From the NCBI GenBank assembly GCA_963779805.1, contig CAVZZN010000005.1, positions 62,001 to 126,000 of the forward strand: a DNA stretch of 64,000 nucleotides. The letters run 5' to 3'. This DNA comes from CAIWHR01 sp963779805 (lineage in GTDB: Bacteria > Pseudomonadota > Gammaproteobacteria > Burkholderiales > Casimicrobiaceae). Shown piece after piece: positions 33,341 to 41,978 of this stretch. The position numbers and the translations under genes are program-made. How positions within the stretch are numbered: the stretch's first letter is position 1; each line of letters begins with the position of its first letter. The notes below the pieces were generated by a model, which saw nothing but the letters and a program-made list of their open reading frames with translations, was not told the origin of the DNA and made no database searches.

Positions 33341-33723
33341 TGCTGGCCGCGAACCTGCTTGAGCTGGGCGTCGAGCCAGGTGCGCGCGACCGTCTGGGTG
33401 CTGCCGCAGCGGATCTGGTACGGCTCGCCGGTGGTCGAGCTCGAGCTCGCCAGCTTGTCGATGAACTGCTCCGTGGTCTGCAGGCGCCAGCGCACGAAGC
33501 CCAGCTTCATCTCGAGGTGCCGGCGCGCGTCCGCAGCGCTGTATTCCTGGCCGGAGCGGATGAACGTGCAGCCGGACGAGCCGATGTGCTGCAGCAACGA
33601 ATCGATCTCGGCAGCGTTGCGGGCGTCAGGCGTGGCCTGCGCCGCACCGGCGACGAGGGTGGAGACAACGGCGAGCGCGGCGAGCGCGCGCCGCACGGAG
33701 GCGGAGCGGGAACGGTCGGTCAT
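33337..33723 (-). CDS. DUF5329/YfeK-like exported protein
   Basis: 128 residues. A signal peptide (RALAALAVVSTLVAGAAQA) is followed by a mature domain with EIDSLLQHIGSSGCTFIRSG, SAADARRHLEMKLGFVRWRL, SSSTTGEPYQIRCG and a C-terminal WLDAQLKQV. The paired cysteines and the spacing match the DUF5329 family that includes E. coli YfeK. It is periplasmic, with unknown function. The family A hairpin at 33827-33907 lies upstream of its start, after the aminotransferase gene. Confidence 0.7.
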   Translation of the reverse strand: MTDRSRSASVRRALAALAVVSTLVAGAAQATPDARNAAEIDSLLQHIGSSGCTFIRSGQEYSAADARRHLEMKLGFVRWRLQTTEQFIDKLASSSSTTGEPYQIRCGSTQTVARTWLDAQLKQVRGQH

Positions 33724-33826
33724 CGGTAGCACGGGGTAGGGGTGCAAGGCACGGGACCCGTGTCGGACGAAGCGGTGCACCAAAAGTTCCGCTGTCCTAC
33801 AAGCATCGTTCACCGGTGACGCGTGA

Positions 33827-33907
33827 CCCGTTACTCTGAGTAAAACGGGCCATGGCCGCTCGACCGGTCCGCGAGCAATCATGGCCCGTTTTACTCAGAG
33901 TAACGGG
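33827..33907. repeat. Family A long hairpin with 28-base perfect arms
   Basis: Arms at 33827-33854 and 33880-33907 are exact complements and contain CCCGTTACTCTGAGTAA. The 25-base loop holds a further GCTCG/CGAGC pairing. The aminotransferase gene reads into the right arm and its TGA stop (33897-33895) is part of the repeat. Confidence 0.8.
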
Positions 33908-35079
33908 GGGGTCAGCGCGCGCCGCAGGCGCTGCAGCCGTTCCCCGGCCTCGCGCAGGGTCTCCTCGCGCTTCGCGAAGCAGAACCGGATGATGCGATCG
34001 TCGTGGCCGTCCTGGTGGAACGCCGACAGCGGGATGGTCGCCACGCCCACGTCGCGCACGAGACGCTGGGCGAACGCGTCCGCCCGCTCGTCGCTGATCC
34101 GGTCGTAGCGCGCGAGCTGGAAATAGCTGCCCCGGCAGGGCAGGAGCTCGAGCGGCGTGGTGGCGAGGAGGCGGCGCAGCAGATCGCGCTTCTGCTGGAA
34201 GAAGGCGGGCAGGCTTCGGTAGCGCGACGGATCGCGCAGGAACGCGGCGAGCCCGTGCTGCATGGGGCTGTTCACGGTGAAGACCATGAACTGGTGCACG
34301 CGGCGGATCTCCGCCGTGAGCTCGCGCGGCGCGAGCGCATAGCCGACCTTCCAACCCGTGGCGTGGAACGTCTTGCCGAACGAGCCGATGACGACGCTGC
34401 GGCCCGCGAGCTCCGCGGAGCGCGCGATGCTCTCGTGCCGCGCGCCGTCGTACACCATGTGCTCGTACACCTCGTCGCTCACCACCACGATGGGCCTGTC
34501 GCGCGTCACGGCCGCGAGCTCGGCGACGTCGTCCGGCGACAGGATGCTCGTGCCCGGATTGTTGGGCGTGTTGACGAGGAGCATGCGCGTGCGCGGCGTG
34601 ACGGCCGCTCGCACGGCGTTCCAGTCGATGCGGTAATCGGGCGCTGCGAGGCGCAGTGTCACGGGTGTCGCGCCCGCGAGGCGCACGGCGGGGACGTAGC
34701 TGTCGTACGCGGGCTCGAACACGATCACTTCGTCGCCGGCGTGGGCGAGCGCGAGCACCGCGGTGAAGATCGCCTGCGTGGCGCCGGTGGTGACGGTGAT
34801 CTCGTGCTCGGGGTCGTAGCTGCGTCCGTAGAGCGCATCCACCTTGCCCGCGATCGCCTCGCGCAGGGCCATGACGCCGGGCATCAGCGGATACTGGTTG
34901 TGGCCCGCGCGCATCGCGGCCGCGACTTCCTCGATCAGCACGGGGTCGATCGGATAGTCGGGAAAGCCCTGGCCGAGGTTGACGGCGCCGTGCTGCTGGG
35001 CGAGCACCGACATGACGGCGAAGATGGACGTGCCGGTGGCGGGGAGCTTGGAGCGCACGGGCGGGGTGCAGGGGATCAT
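33895..35079 (-). CDS. PLP-dependent aminotransferase, methionine aminotransferase-like
   Basis: 394 residues, class I/II aminotransferase. Landmarks are VNLGQGFPDYPIDPVLIEEV, TTGATQAIFTAVLAL, LLVNTPNNPGTSI, VVVSDEVYEHMVYDGA and the PLP lysine in SFGKTFHATGWKVGYALAP. The sequence around the lysine is close to YbdL-type methionine or aromatic aminotransferases. Its last residues (LTPPLL and stop) come from the family A repeat, so the C-terminus has been altered by that element. The start lies seven bases after the folE stop, giving a two-gene operon. Confidence 0.85.
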   Translation of the reverse strand: MIPCTPPVRSKLPATGTSIFAVMSVLAQQHGAVNLGQGFPDYPIDPVLIEEVAAAMRAGHNQYPLMPGVMALREAIAGKVDALYGRSYDPEHEITVTTGATQAIFTAVLALAHAGDEVIVFEPAYDSYVPAVRLAGATPVTLRLAAPDYRIDWNAVRAAVTPRTRMLLVNTPNNPGTSILSPDDVAELAAVTRDRPIVVVSDEVYEHMVYDGARHESIARSAELAGRSVVIGSFGKTFHATGWKVGYALAPRELTAEIRRVHQFMVFTVNSPMQHGLAAFLRDPSRYRSLPAFFQQKRDLLRRLLATTPLELLPCRGSYFQLARYDRISDERADAFAQRLVRDVGVATIPLSAFHQDGHDDRIIRFCFAKREETLREAGERLQRLRRALTPPLL

Positions 35080-35086
35080 CTTCGCC

Positions 35087-35656
35087 CTATGCGTTGCGCT
35101 GGCCCACGAGCGCCAGGAATTCCTCGCGCGTCTTTTGCGAATCGCGGAACTCGCCCAGCACCGACGAGGTGATCATCACCGAGTTCTGCTTCTCCACCCC
35201 GCGCATCATCATGCACAGGTGCTTCGCCTCGATCATCACGCCCACCCCGCGCGCACCGATCTCGTTCATCACCACGTTCGAGATCTGCTCCGTGAGACGC
35301 TCCTGGAGCTGCAGTCGGCGCGCATAGACGTCGACGAGGCGCGCGAGCTTGGAGAGCCCGAACACCTTCCCGTTGGGCAGGTAGCCGATGTGGCAGCGAC
35401 CGAAGAACGGCAGCATGTGGTGCTCGCACATGCTGTAGAGCTCGATGTTCTTCACGATCACCATGCTGTTGGCTTCCTGCGTGAAGATCGCGTCGTTGAT
35501 GACGACTCGCGGATCGGTGCGGTAGCCGGAGGTCAGGAAGTCGAGGGCCCGCGCGACGCGATCCGGCGTCTTGAGCAGGCCTTCGCGCTCGGGGTCCTCG
35601 CCGAGCTCCACGAGGATCTGGCGCACGAGCGACTCGAGCTTGGCGAGGTTGGGCAT
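35087..35656 (-). CDS. folE: GTP cyclohydrolase I
   Basis: 189 residues. Landmarks are RDxEREGLLKTPDRV-like EDPEREGLLKTPDRVARAL, the zinc cysteine and histidine in YSMCEHHMLPFFGRCHIGYL, LARLVDVYARRLQLQERLT and the second cysteine in KHLCMMMRGVEKQNSVMITS. It converts GTP to dihydroneopterin triphosphate for folate or pterin synthesis. Start chosen at ATG 35656 (MPNLAKLESL). It precedes the aminotransferase gene by seven bases on the same strand. Confidence 0.93.
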   Translation of the reverse strand: MPNLAKLESLVRQILVELGEDPEREGLLKTPDRVARALDFLTSGYRTDPRVVINDAIFTQEANSMVIVKNIELYSMCEHHMLPFFGRCHIGYLPNGKVFGLSKLARLVDVYARRLQLQERLTEQISNVVMNEIGARGVGVMIEAKHLCMMMRGVEKQNSVMITSSVLGEFRDSQKTREEFLALVGQRNA

Positions 35657-35786
35657 CCGTAGGGTCTCCTGTCGGTGATGGCGGGCCGCGGCGCCGCCCC
35701 CGCCATTATCGCCGACAACCGCAACGCCCATCGTCCATGCGTGATCGAGCCGGACGCGAGCGGGCGTGCCCGCGCGTCAGCGCCGT

Positions 35787-35810
35787 CGATCCTGGGTCGA
35801 CCTAGCGTCA
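35787..35810. repeat. Degenerate family C repeat at the end of the MFS gene
   Basis: CGATCCTGGGTCGACCTAGC and the next four bases match the 24-base palindrome at 1588-1611 at 20 of 24 positions. It overlaps the stop codon of the efflux gene ending at 35808. Confidence 0.55.
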
Positions 35811-37340
35811 TTCCATCGCTGCCGCGGCGGGCGCGCCGCCCGACGTTCCCGCGCGCCGCCGCAGCAGCAGGACCAGCGGCAGCATCAGGATGAAGCTCCA
35901 CGCGGTGAGCTTGAACATGTCGAGCATGGAGCCGATCGCCGCCTGCTGGCCGATCTGCTGCGCGACGAGCGCCATCGCGCGCGGATCGGTGGGCGCGAGA
36001 TGCAGCGGGCGCAGGTAATCGAGCAGCGCCTGGTTGAACGGCGTGATGTGGGCGCCGAGCTCGTTCCAGATCACCTGCGACTCGCGCGCCATCAGCGTCG
36101 TCACGATCGAGATGCCCACGGCCGCGCCGATCGTGCGCACCAGGCTGTAGAGTCCCGCCGCCTCGGCCATGCGCGAGCGGGCGAGCGTGGCGTAGGCGAT
36201 CGTCGCGAGCGGCACGAAGATGAGGCCCAGCCCGAAGCCCTGCAGCAGCGCCGGCCATACGATCCAGAAGGTGTCGACGTCGAGCGAATAGAACGTCATC
36301 GCATACGAGCCGGCCGCGCTGACCAGCATGCCTGCCGCAACGAGCAGGCGCGCATCCATGCGACCCACCACGCGGCCGACGACGATCATGCTGATGGCCG
36401 TCGCGATGCCGCGCGGCGCCATGACGAGGCCCGTGGTGACGATCGGGTAGTCGAGCAGGTTCTCGAGCAGGATCGGCTGCATCACGAGCCCGCCGAACAT
36501 GCCGAGCCCGAGTGCGAGCATGATGAGGCACGCCATGCTGAAGTTGCGGTCCGCGAAGATGCGCACGTCGAACACCGCGCGCGGACCGAGCCGGTAGCTG
36601 TACACGACGAAGCCGACGATGCCTGCCACGCCCAGCACGGTCGCGATCTGGATGTCGGGCGCGCTGAACCAGCCCTGCGAGTTGCCGCGGTCGAGCATGT
36701 ATTGCAGGCCCGCGATGCCGGCGGCGAGCATCGCCATGCCCGTCCAGTCCATGCGCCGCTCGCGTCGCGGCGTGTCGGGGATGAATTGGGTGGCGAGGAA
36801 GAAGGACAAGCCGCCGATCGGCACGTTGATGTAGAACGTCCAGCGCCAGCTCGCGACGTCGGTGAGCCAGCCGCCGAGCGTCGGCCCGAGCACCGGGCCG
36901 ACCATGACGCCGAGACCCCAGATGGCCATCGCCTTGCCGCGTTCCTCGACCGGGTACGCATCGGCCATGATCGCCTGCGACAGGGGCACGAGCGCTGCGC
37001 CGAAGATGCCCTGCAGCAGGCGAAAGCCGACGATTTCCGCGAGGTTCTGCGCGATCCCGCACAGGGCCGAAGCCGCGACGAAGCCCGCGATGCTCGCGAG
37101 CAGGTAGCGCTTGCGCCCCCAGATGTCCGAGAAGTATCCGGTCAGCGGCATGAAGATGCCCGAGGCCACGAGATAGCTCGTGAGCACCCAGCTCACCTGG
37201 TCCGACGTCGCGCCGAGCTGGCCCTGCATGTGCGGCAGCGCCACGTTCACGATCGTGGTGTCGAGCACCTGGATCAGCGTTGCCGACATCACCGCGAAGG
37301 TGATCAGCAGCCGCTCGCTCTTCCCGGGAAGCTCGCTCAA
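35808..37340 (-). CDS. EmrB-type DHA2 multidrug exporter (MFS)
   Basis: 510 residues with about 14 membrane helices. The signature motifs are LDTTIVNVALPHMQGQLGAT in helix 1, GYFSDIWGRKRYLLASIAGF in loop 2-3, and VGPVLGPTLGGWLTDVASWR in the helix 5 region. The TTG start at 37340 has AAGG nine bases upstream and lies ten bases after the UspA stop. With the membrane fusion protein encoded at 37799-38885 it should form an EmrAB-like pump that exports hydrophobic or organic compounds across both membranes. The last residues overlap a degenerate family C repeat. Confidence 0.88.
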   Translation of the reverse strand: MSELPGKSERLLITFAVMSATLIQVLDTTIVNVALPHMQGQLGATSDQVSWVLTSYLVASGIFMPLTGYFSDIWGRKRYLLASIAGFVAASALCGIAQNLAEIVGFRLLQGIFGAALVPLSQAIMADAYPVEERGKAMAIWGLGVMVGPVLGPTLGGWLTDVASWRWTFYINVPIGGLSFFLATQFIPDTPRRERRMDWTGMAMLAAGIAGLQYMLDRGNSQGWFSAPDIQIATVLGVAGIVGFVVYSYRLGPRAVFDVRIFADRNFSMACLIMLALGLGMFGGLVMQPILLENLLDYPIVTTGLVMAPRGIATAISMIVVGRVVGRMDARLLVAAGMLVSAAGSYAMTFYSLDVDTFWIVWPALLQGFGLGLIFVPLATIAYATLARSRMAEAAGLYSLVRTIGAAVGISIVTTLMARESQVIWNELGAHITPFNQALLDYLRPLHLAPTDPRAMALVAQQIGQQAAIGSMLDMFKLTAWSFILMLPLVLLLRRRAGTSGGAPAAAAME

Positions 37341-37350
37341 GGCCGCGCCT

Positions 37351-37794
37351 TCAGGAGCGGTTGCCGGACGTCGCGACCGCGGCGAGGATGCTGCACGGCG
37401 CGACGTCGAGCAGCGTTTCCTCGTCCGAGTCGCTCCACCAGCGCGCGAGGCGGCTGCGACGATGGTGGCCGACGACGATGAGATCCGCGCCGATCCGCAC
37501 CGCCGTGGCGGGGATGTGATGCAGCGGATCGCCGAACACGAGCGTGCCACGCGCCTCGAGGCCGCGCGTTCTCAGCCACTCGACGCCTTCGCGCAGGATC
37601 GCGGAGGCGCGGTCTTCGTCGCAATTCACGAGCGCGGGGGTCACGCCTTCCGGCACGCTCGCACCCAGCGCGCTGCGGCAGATCGCCAGCAGATGCGTTT
37701 GCGCCTTCATGGCGATCGCGATCTCGGCGCCTTCGCGCAGCGCGTTGCGGCCCTCGGCCGTCGCGTCGTAGCACAGCAGGATGCTCCGGTACAT
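37351..37794 (-). CDS. Universal stress protein, UspA family
   Basis: 147 residues, one Usp domain. It begins MYRSILLCYDATAEGRNALR and carries the nucleotide-binding end ADLIVVGHHRRSRLARWW ... DVAPCSILA. The G-2X-G-9X-G(S/T) motif of ATP-binding Usp proteins is only partly present. It lies between emrA- and emrB-like genes on the same strand, four bases after one stop and eleven before the next start. That suggests a stress-linked role with the pump. Confidence 0.82.
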   Translation of the reverse strand: MYRSILLCYDATAEGRNALREGAEIAIAMKAQTHLLAICRSALGASVPEGVTPALVNCDEDRASAILREGVEWLRTRGLEARGTLVFGDPLHHIPATAVRIGADLIVVGHHRRSRLARWWSDSDEETLLDVAPCSILAAVATSGNRS

Positions 37795-37798
37795 GGCT

Positions 37799-38885
37799 TC
37801 ACCCGGCGGCGCGCACGCGCACGGTGGCCGACGTGCCGATGCGCAGCGGATAGGCGGGGTCGGGATCGAGCACGCGGATGCGCACCGGCACGCGCTGGGT
37901 GACCTTCACCCAGTTGCCCGTCGCGTTCTGCGGCGGCAGCAGCGAGAACGCCGTGCCGGCACCGCCGCTCACGCTCTCCACGACCCCGCGGAAGGGATGG
38001 TCGGGATAGACGTCGCTGTCGATCGTGACCTCCTGACCGGCGCGGATGCGCGTCAGCTCCGTTTCCTTGAAGTTGGCGTCGACCCAGAATTCCTGGTTGC
38101 CGATGAGCACGAACAGCGGCGTGTCGGGCGTGACCGTGTTGCCGGGCCGCAGCGTGAGATTCGCGATGGTGCCGGACGTGGGCGCGACCACGTGCGTGTG
38201 CTCGAGATCGAGCCGCGCCTGCTCGACCGCGGACGTCGCGGCGCGGACCGCCGCGTTCTCGTTGCCCGTTTCACCGAGCGCGCTGCGCGCCTGCGCGAGA
38301 TTGGCCTGTGCGGCGGCGAGCGTGGCGCGCGCGGTCTCCTCCTGCGTGCGTGCCGTCTCGCCGCCCGCCTTGGAGAGGAATCCGCTCGCGACCAGCGTGC
38401 GCGTGCGCCGCCAGTTCGATGCGGCATTCGCGAGCTCGGCCTGCCGTTGCGTCGACCTGCGCCGCCGCAGCGGCCACGGCCGCGCTTTCCTGCGCCGCCT
38501 GCTGGCGCGCGAGCTGCAGCTGCGCTTGCGCTTTCGACAGCGCGAGCGTGTAGGGCCGCGCATCGATGTCGAACAGCGGCTCGCCCGCCTTGACCGCCTG
38601 GTTGTCGCGCACGTACACGGCGGTCACGGGGCCGCTCACCTGCGCCGCGATCTCGACGGTGTTCGCGTTGACGTAGGCGTTGTCCGTCGTCACGTACAGC
38701 TCGCTCTGGCGCCAGTAGTACGCGCCACCGATCGCCGCGCCGACGAGGGCGAGCAGGATCAGCGACCAGCGCACGAGCTTGCGCCGCGATGCGCGCGGGC
38801 GCAGCGGCGGCTCCGGGGCGACCGGTGCCGCGGCGACGGGTGTGCTCGCGTCGCCCTGGTCGAGCGTGGGTTCCCTGTTGTCCAT
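37799..38885 (-). CDS. EmrA/HlyD-type membrane fusion protein
   Basis: About 362 residues: a basic N-terminus, one membrane helix (LVRWSLILLALVGAAIGGAYYW), the lipoyl-like half (TDNAYVNANTVEIAAQVSGP and VRDNQAVKAGEPLFDIDARP), a coiled coil, the second lipoyl half (VVAPTSGTIANLTLRPGNTV) and a beta-barrel domain (FWVDANFKETELTRIRAGQE). The two halves are one frame apart, joined near 38450 in the coiled coil. It links the EmrB-like exporter to an outer-membrane channel; no TolC-like gene is in the window. Confidence 0.85.
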
Positions 38886-39093
38886 GGGGGTCTTTCGTTG
38901 GGCGGTGCGGCGGCGCGCAGGCGACGTCCGCCGCGCGGGCACAGGTCGCGCGCCGCGCTTCGGGCGTTGCAAATCGCGTGCCGCGATCGCGCCATGGGGC
39001 GGTCGGGGCAGCGTCGCACCGGCGCGGCGATCGGTTTCGGAAGGGGCTGATGCATAATTCAACGCCTCATCCAACCCGATCAGGAGTGAACCA

Positions 39094-39762
39094 ATGGGCC
39101 AGTGGGTCGAACTCAAGGCTGCCGACGGATTCGCCTTGCAGGCATATCGCGCCGAGCCGAGCGGGCAGCGTCGCGGTGCGCTCGTGGTGGTGCAGGAGAT
39201 CTTCGGCGTGAACAGCCACATCCGCGACGTGTGCGACGGCTACGCGCGCGACGGCTATCTCGCCCTCGCGCCGGCGCTGTTCGATCGCGCGCAGCCGAAA
39301 GTCGAGCTCGGCTACGGCGACGCCGACATCGCGCGCGGTCGCGAGCTCAAGGCGGCGAGTCCCACCGACAAGGCGCTGCTCGACGTCGCCGCGGCGCGCG
39401 AGGCCATCGCGGGCGCGGGCAAGGTCGGCATCGTCGGCTACTGCTGGGGGGGCTTCATCACGTGGATGGCGGCGGCGCGGCTGACGGGCTTCGCCTGCGC
39501 GATCCCGTACTACGGCGGCGGCATGCTGGAGGCGATGAACGAGCAGCCGAAGTGCCCGGTGCTCGCGCACTTCGGTCGCGCCGACGCGCACATTCCCGTC
39601 GACGGCGTGCAGAAGCTCGCCGCGGCCCACCCCGAGGCGCAGGTGCACATCTACGAGGCCGGGCACGGCTTCAACTGCGATCACCGCGGGTCGTACGACG
39701 CCACGGCCGCGAAGCTCGCGCGCGAGCGCACGCTCGCTTTCCTGCGCCAGCACGTGGGCTGA
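39094..39762 (+). CDS. Dienelactone hydrolase family protein
   Basis: 222 residues. The nucleophile is a cysteine in IVGYCWGGFITW, with Asp in FGRADAHIPVDG and His in IYEAGHGFNCDHR. The opening GALVVVQEIFGVNSHIRDVC is typical of cytosolic dienelactone hydrolases. These cleave cyclic dienelactones from aromatic degradation, and many homologues act on other esters. AGGAG lies eight bases before the ATG. Confidence 0.85.
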   Translation: MGQWVELKAADGFALQAYRAEPSGQRRGALVVVQEIFGVNSHIRDVCDGYARDGYLALAPALFDRAQPKVELGYGDADIARGRELKAASPTDKALLDVAAAREAIAGAGKVGIVGYCWGGFITWMAAARLTGFACAIPYYGGGMLEAMNEQPKCPVLAHFGRADAHIPVDGVQKLAAAHPEAQVHIYEAGHGFNCDHRGSYDATAAKLARERTLAFLRQHVG

Positions 39763-39779
39763 ATCCGAACCCGCGGTCG

Positions 39780-40345
39780 GGTCGCGCTGCAGCCCGACCG
39801 GCCTGATCCAGGACCGGCGTGACGTACGCCGGCGCGGGCGTCGCTGCCCGGCTGCGCCGGCCGATGCATCGTCGACCGGCTCCCGAGCTACGCGACCTAC
39901 ATCAAGGATCGCTCGCGGCTTCGGCGGACGACATGCCGGTCGTCGGCTCCGGATTGAGCGGCGTCCACACCGGGCCGCGGCGCAATGGCGTTGACGTGCG
40001 CGCCGAGGGCCGCGATCGCACCTGAGCGTCCATCGCGAGCGTCTTGGTGAAAGCGTCTCGATCGCACCGCTGTCGTCCGCCGAGCACCCACCGGGAAGCG
40101 TGCTTCGAGCCGAGGATGCCGGTCTCCGAGCTCGCTCGCGATGATCGCGCCGCCCGGCTGGCATGTGCGCACATCGCAGCACGCGCGAGCCGGAAGTACG
40201 CATAGCTGCACGTCGAAGGTGCGGTCGAACTCCTCGTCGGTCACCTGCTGCAGCGACTCCTTGCGGTTCTGGTGCGCGGCGTTCGACACCAGGACGTCGA
40301 GCTTGCCGAACGCGTCGATCGTGCGATCCACCACACGGTTGGCCG
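39780..40345 (-). pseudogene. Remnant of a short-chain dehydrogenase (YghA/stress protein 39-like)
   Basis: Segments of an SDR survive in several frames: VDRTIDAFGKLDVLVSNAAH, AIIASSETGILGSK-like pieces, DAFTKTLAMDAQV, GAHVNAIAP and GPVWTPLNPEPTTGM, then MHRPAQPGSD. The N-terminal Rossmann glycine motif and the catalytic YxxxK are missing or unreadable. Several frame changes lie within about 560 bases. Unlike the single frame breaks elsewhere, gene parts are lost here, so I call it a true remnant. The neighbours on both sides are intact. Confidence 0.7.
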
Positions 40346-40456
40346 TGGCTCTCGGCGCGTCGCGTACACTGGCCCTGACGCGACCGCGGCCCGCGAGTTG
40401 CTTGCATGGGGCGAGCCCGCACGCGCTCGCGTGCCGAGCGCGATCAGCGCAACACC

Positions 40457-41974
40457 ATGCCCGAAGACTCCACCTTGCCGCACGTGCCCGCGCAGCACGA
40501 CGTCGAAGCCGCGCGTCGTGCCACGCGCGAAGCCTTTCGCACGGTCTTTCCCGGCGTCATGGTCGCGATGTTCCTCGCGGCCGCGGACCAGACCGTGCTC
40601 GCGAGCGCGCTGCCCGCCATCGCGAGCGCGCTCCACGGGGTCGCCGACCTGTCGTGGGTCGTCGTCGGCTACCTGCTCGCCGCGACCGTGGCTGCCCCGG
40701 TGTACGGTCACCTCGGCGACGCGTTCGGCCGGCGCCGCCTGCTCCTCGGCGGGCTCGGCGTCTTCGCGGTCGCGTCGGTCGCGTGCGCGCTCGCGCCGAC
40801 GTTGCCCGCGCTGATCGCGGCGCGCGTGCTGCAGGGCCTCGGCGGCGGCGGTCTGATGACGATGGCGCAGGCGATCATCGGCGAGAACATTCCGCCGCGC
40901 GAGCGCGGCCGGTTCGGCGGCTATTTCGCGGCGCTGTTCGCGATGTCGAGCATGTTCGGTCCCGTCATGGGCGCCTATCTCACGGAGCACTTCGGCTGGC
41001 GCTCGGTCTTCGTGGTGAACGTGCCGCTGGGTGCGCTCGCGTGGCTGCTCGCGTTGCGCATTCCCGTGACGCATCGGCCGCGCGCGCGCAGGTTCCGGCC
41101 CGACGTCGGCGGCGTCGTGCTGTTCGCGGCGTCGACGGCGCTGCTGCTCTTCGCGTTGTCGTCCGCCGGTCATCGCTTCGCCTGGACGTCGTGGCCGCTG
41201 TATGCGCTGCTCGCGCTCGCGCTGCTGGGCCTGTTCGCGCTGGTGCGATGGGAGCAGCGCCACGAGGACCCGGTGATTCCCGTGCGCTTTCTCGAGGTTC
41301 CGGCGATCCTGCGCTCGGACGCGGTCGTCTTCTTCTTCGCCGCAGCCCTGTTCTCGACGATCCTGTACCTGCCGATCTACCTGCAACTCGGTCGCGGTGT
41401 CGCGATCGGCGAGTCGGGTCTGCTGCTGTTGCCGATCACGCTGTCGATGGTGGTCGCTTCCGCCGTCACCGGGCGGCGCGTCGCCGTCACGGGCCGCGCG
41501 ACGGCGTACCCGCGGCGCGGACTCACCGCCGCGACCCTCGCGCTCGCCGCGCTGGCGCTGCTGCTCGGACGACTCGACACGCACGTGGTCGTCGCGCTGA
41601 CGATGGTGATCGGCGCCGGATTGGGCACCGTGATGTCGCCCACCCAGGTGATCGTGCAGCATGCCGCCGGACACGAGGCGCTCGGCTCGGCCACCGCGTC
41701 GATCGCGATTTCGCGCGCCATCGGCGGCGCGGTGGGGGTTGCGCTCGTCGGGGCCATCGTGTTCGTGGCCGGCGCGACCCACGGCGACCTCGGATCGACG
41801 CTCGCGCAGGCGATGGAAGGCGGTCCTGCGTTCATTCGCGCTCTCGGCGCATCGCAGCGTGCGACGCTTGCCGCGGAGCTCGACCAGGCGTTTCGCATCG
41901 TGTTCGCGGTGATCGCCTGCATGACTGCCGCGGGCGCACTCGTATCGCTTACCGTCCCGAAACCACGATGGTGA
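40457..41974 (+). CDS. DHA2-type MFS exporter
   Basis: 505 residues with about 14 helices. Landmarks are MFLAAADQTVLASALPAIAS (helix 1), GHLGDAFGRRRLLLGGLGVF, RVLQGLGGGGLMTMAQAIIG and FGPVMGAYLTEHFGWRSVFV. It is of the QacA/EmrB general class but more like azole or bile-salt exporters in its helix 5-6 region. The substrate is unknown. The GTG of the oxidase gene follows four bases after its stop, so the two are probably co-transcribed. Confidence 0.85.
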   Translation: MPEDSTLPHVPAQHDVEAARRATREAFRTVFPGVMVAMFLAAADQTVLASALPAIASALHGVADLSWVVVGYLLAATVAAPVYGHLGDAFGRRRLLLGGLGVFAVASVACALAPTLPALIAARVLQGLGGGGLMTMAQAIIGENIPPRERGRFGGYFAALFAMSSMFGPVMGAYLTEHFGWRSVFVVNVPLGALAWLLALRIPVTHRPRARRFRPDVGGVVLFAASTALLLFALSSAGHRFAWTSWPLYALLALALLGLFALVRWEQRHEDPVIPVRFLEVPAILRSDAVVFFFAAALFSTILYLPIYLQLGRGVAIGESGLLLLPITLSMVVASAVTGRRVAVTGRATAYPRRGLTAATLALAALALLLGRLDTHVVVALTMVIGAGLGTVMSPTQVIVQHAAGHEALGSATASIAISRAIGGAVGVALVGAIVFVAGATHGDLGSTLAQAMEGGPAFIRALGASQRATLAAELDQAFRIVFAVIACMTAAGALVSLTVPKPRW

Positions 41975-41978
41975 TGCG

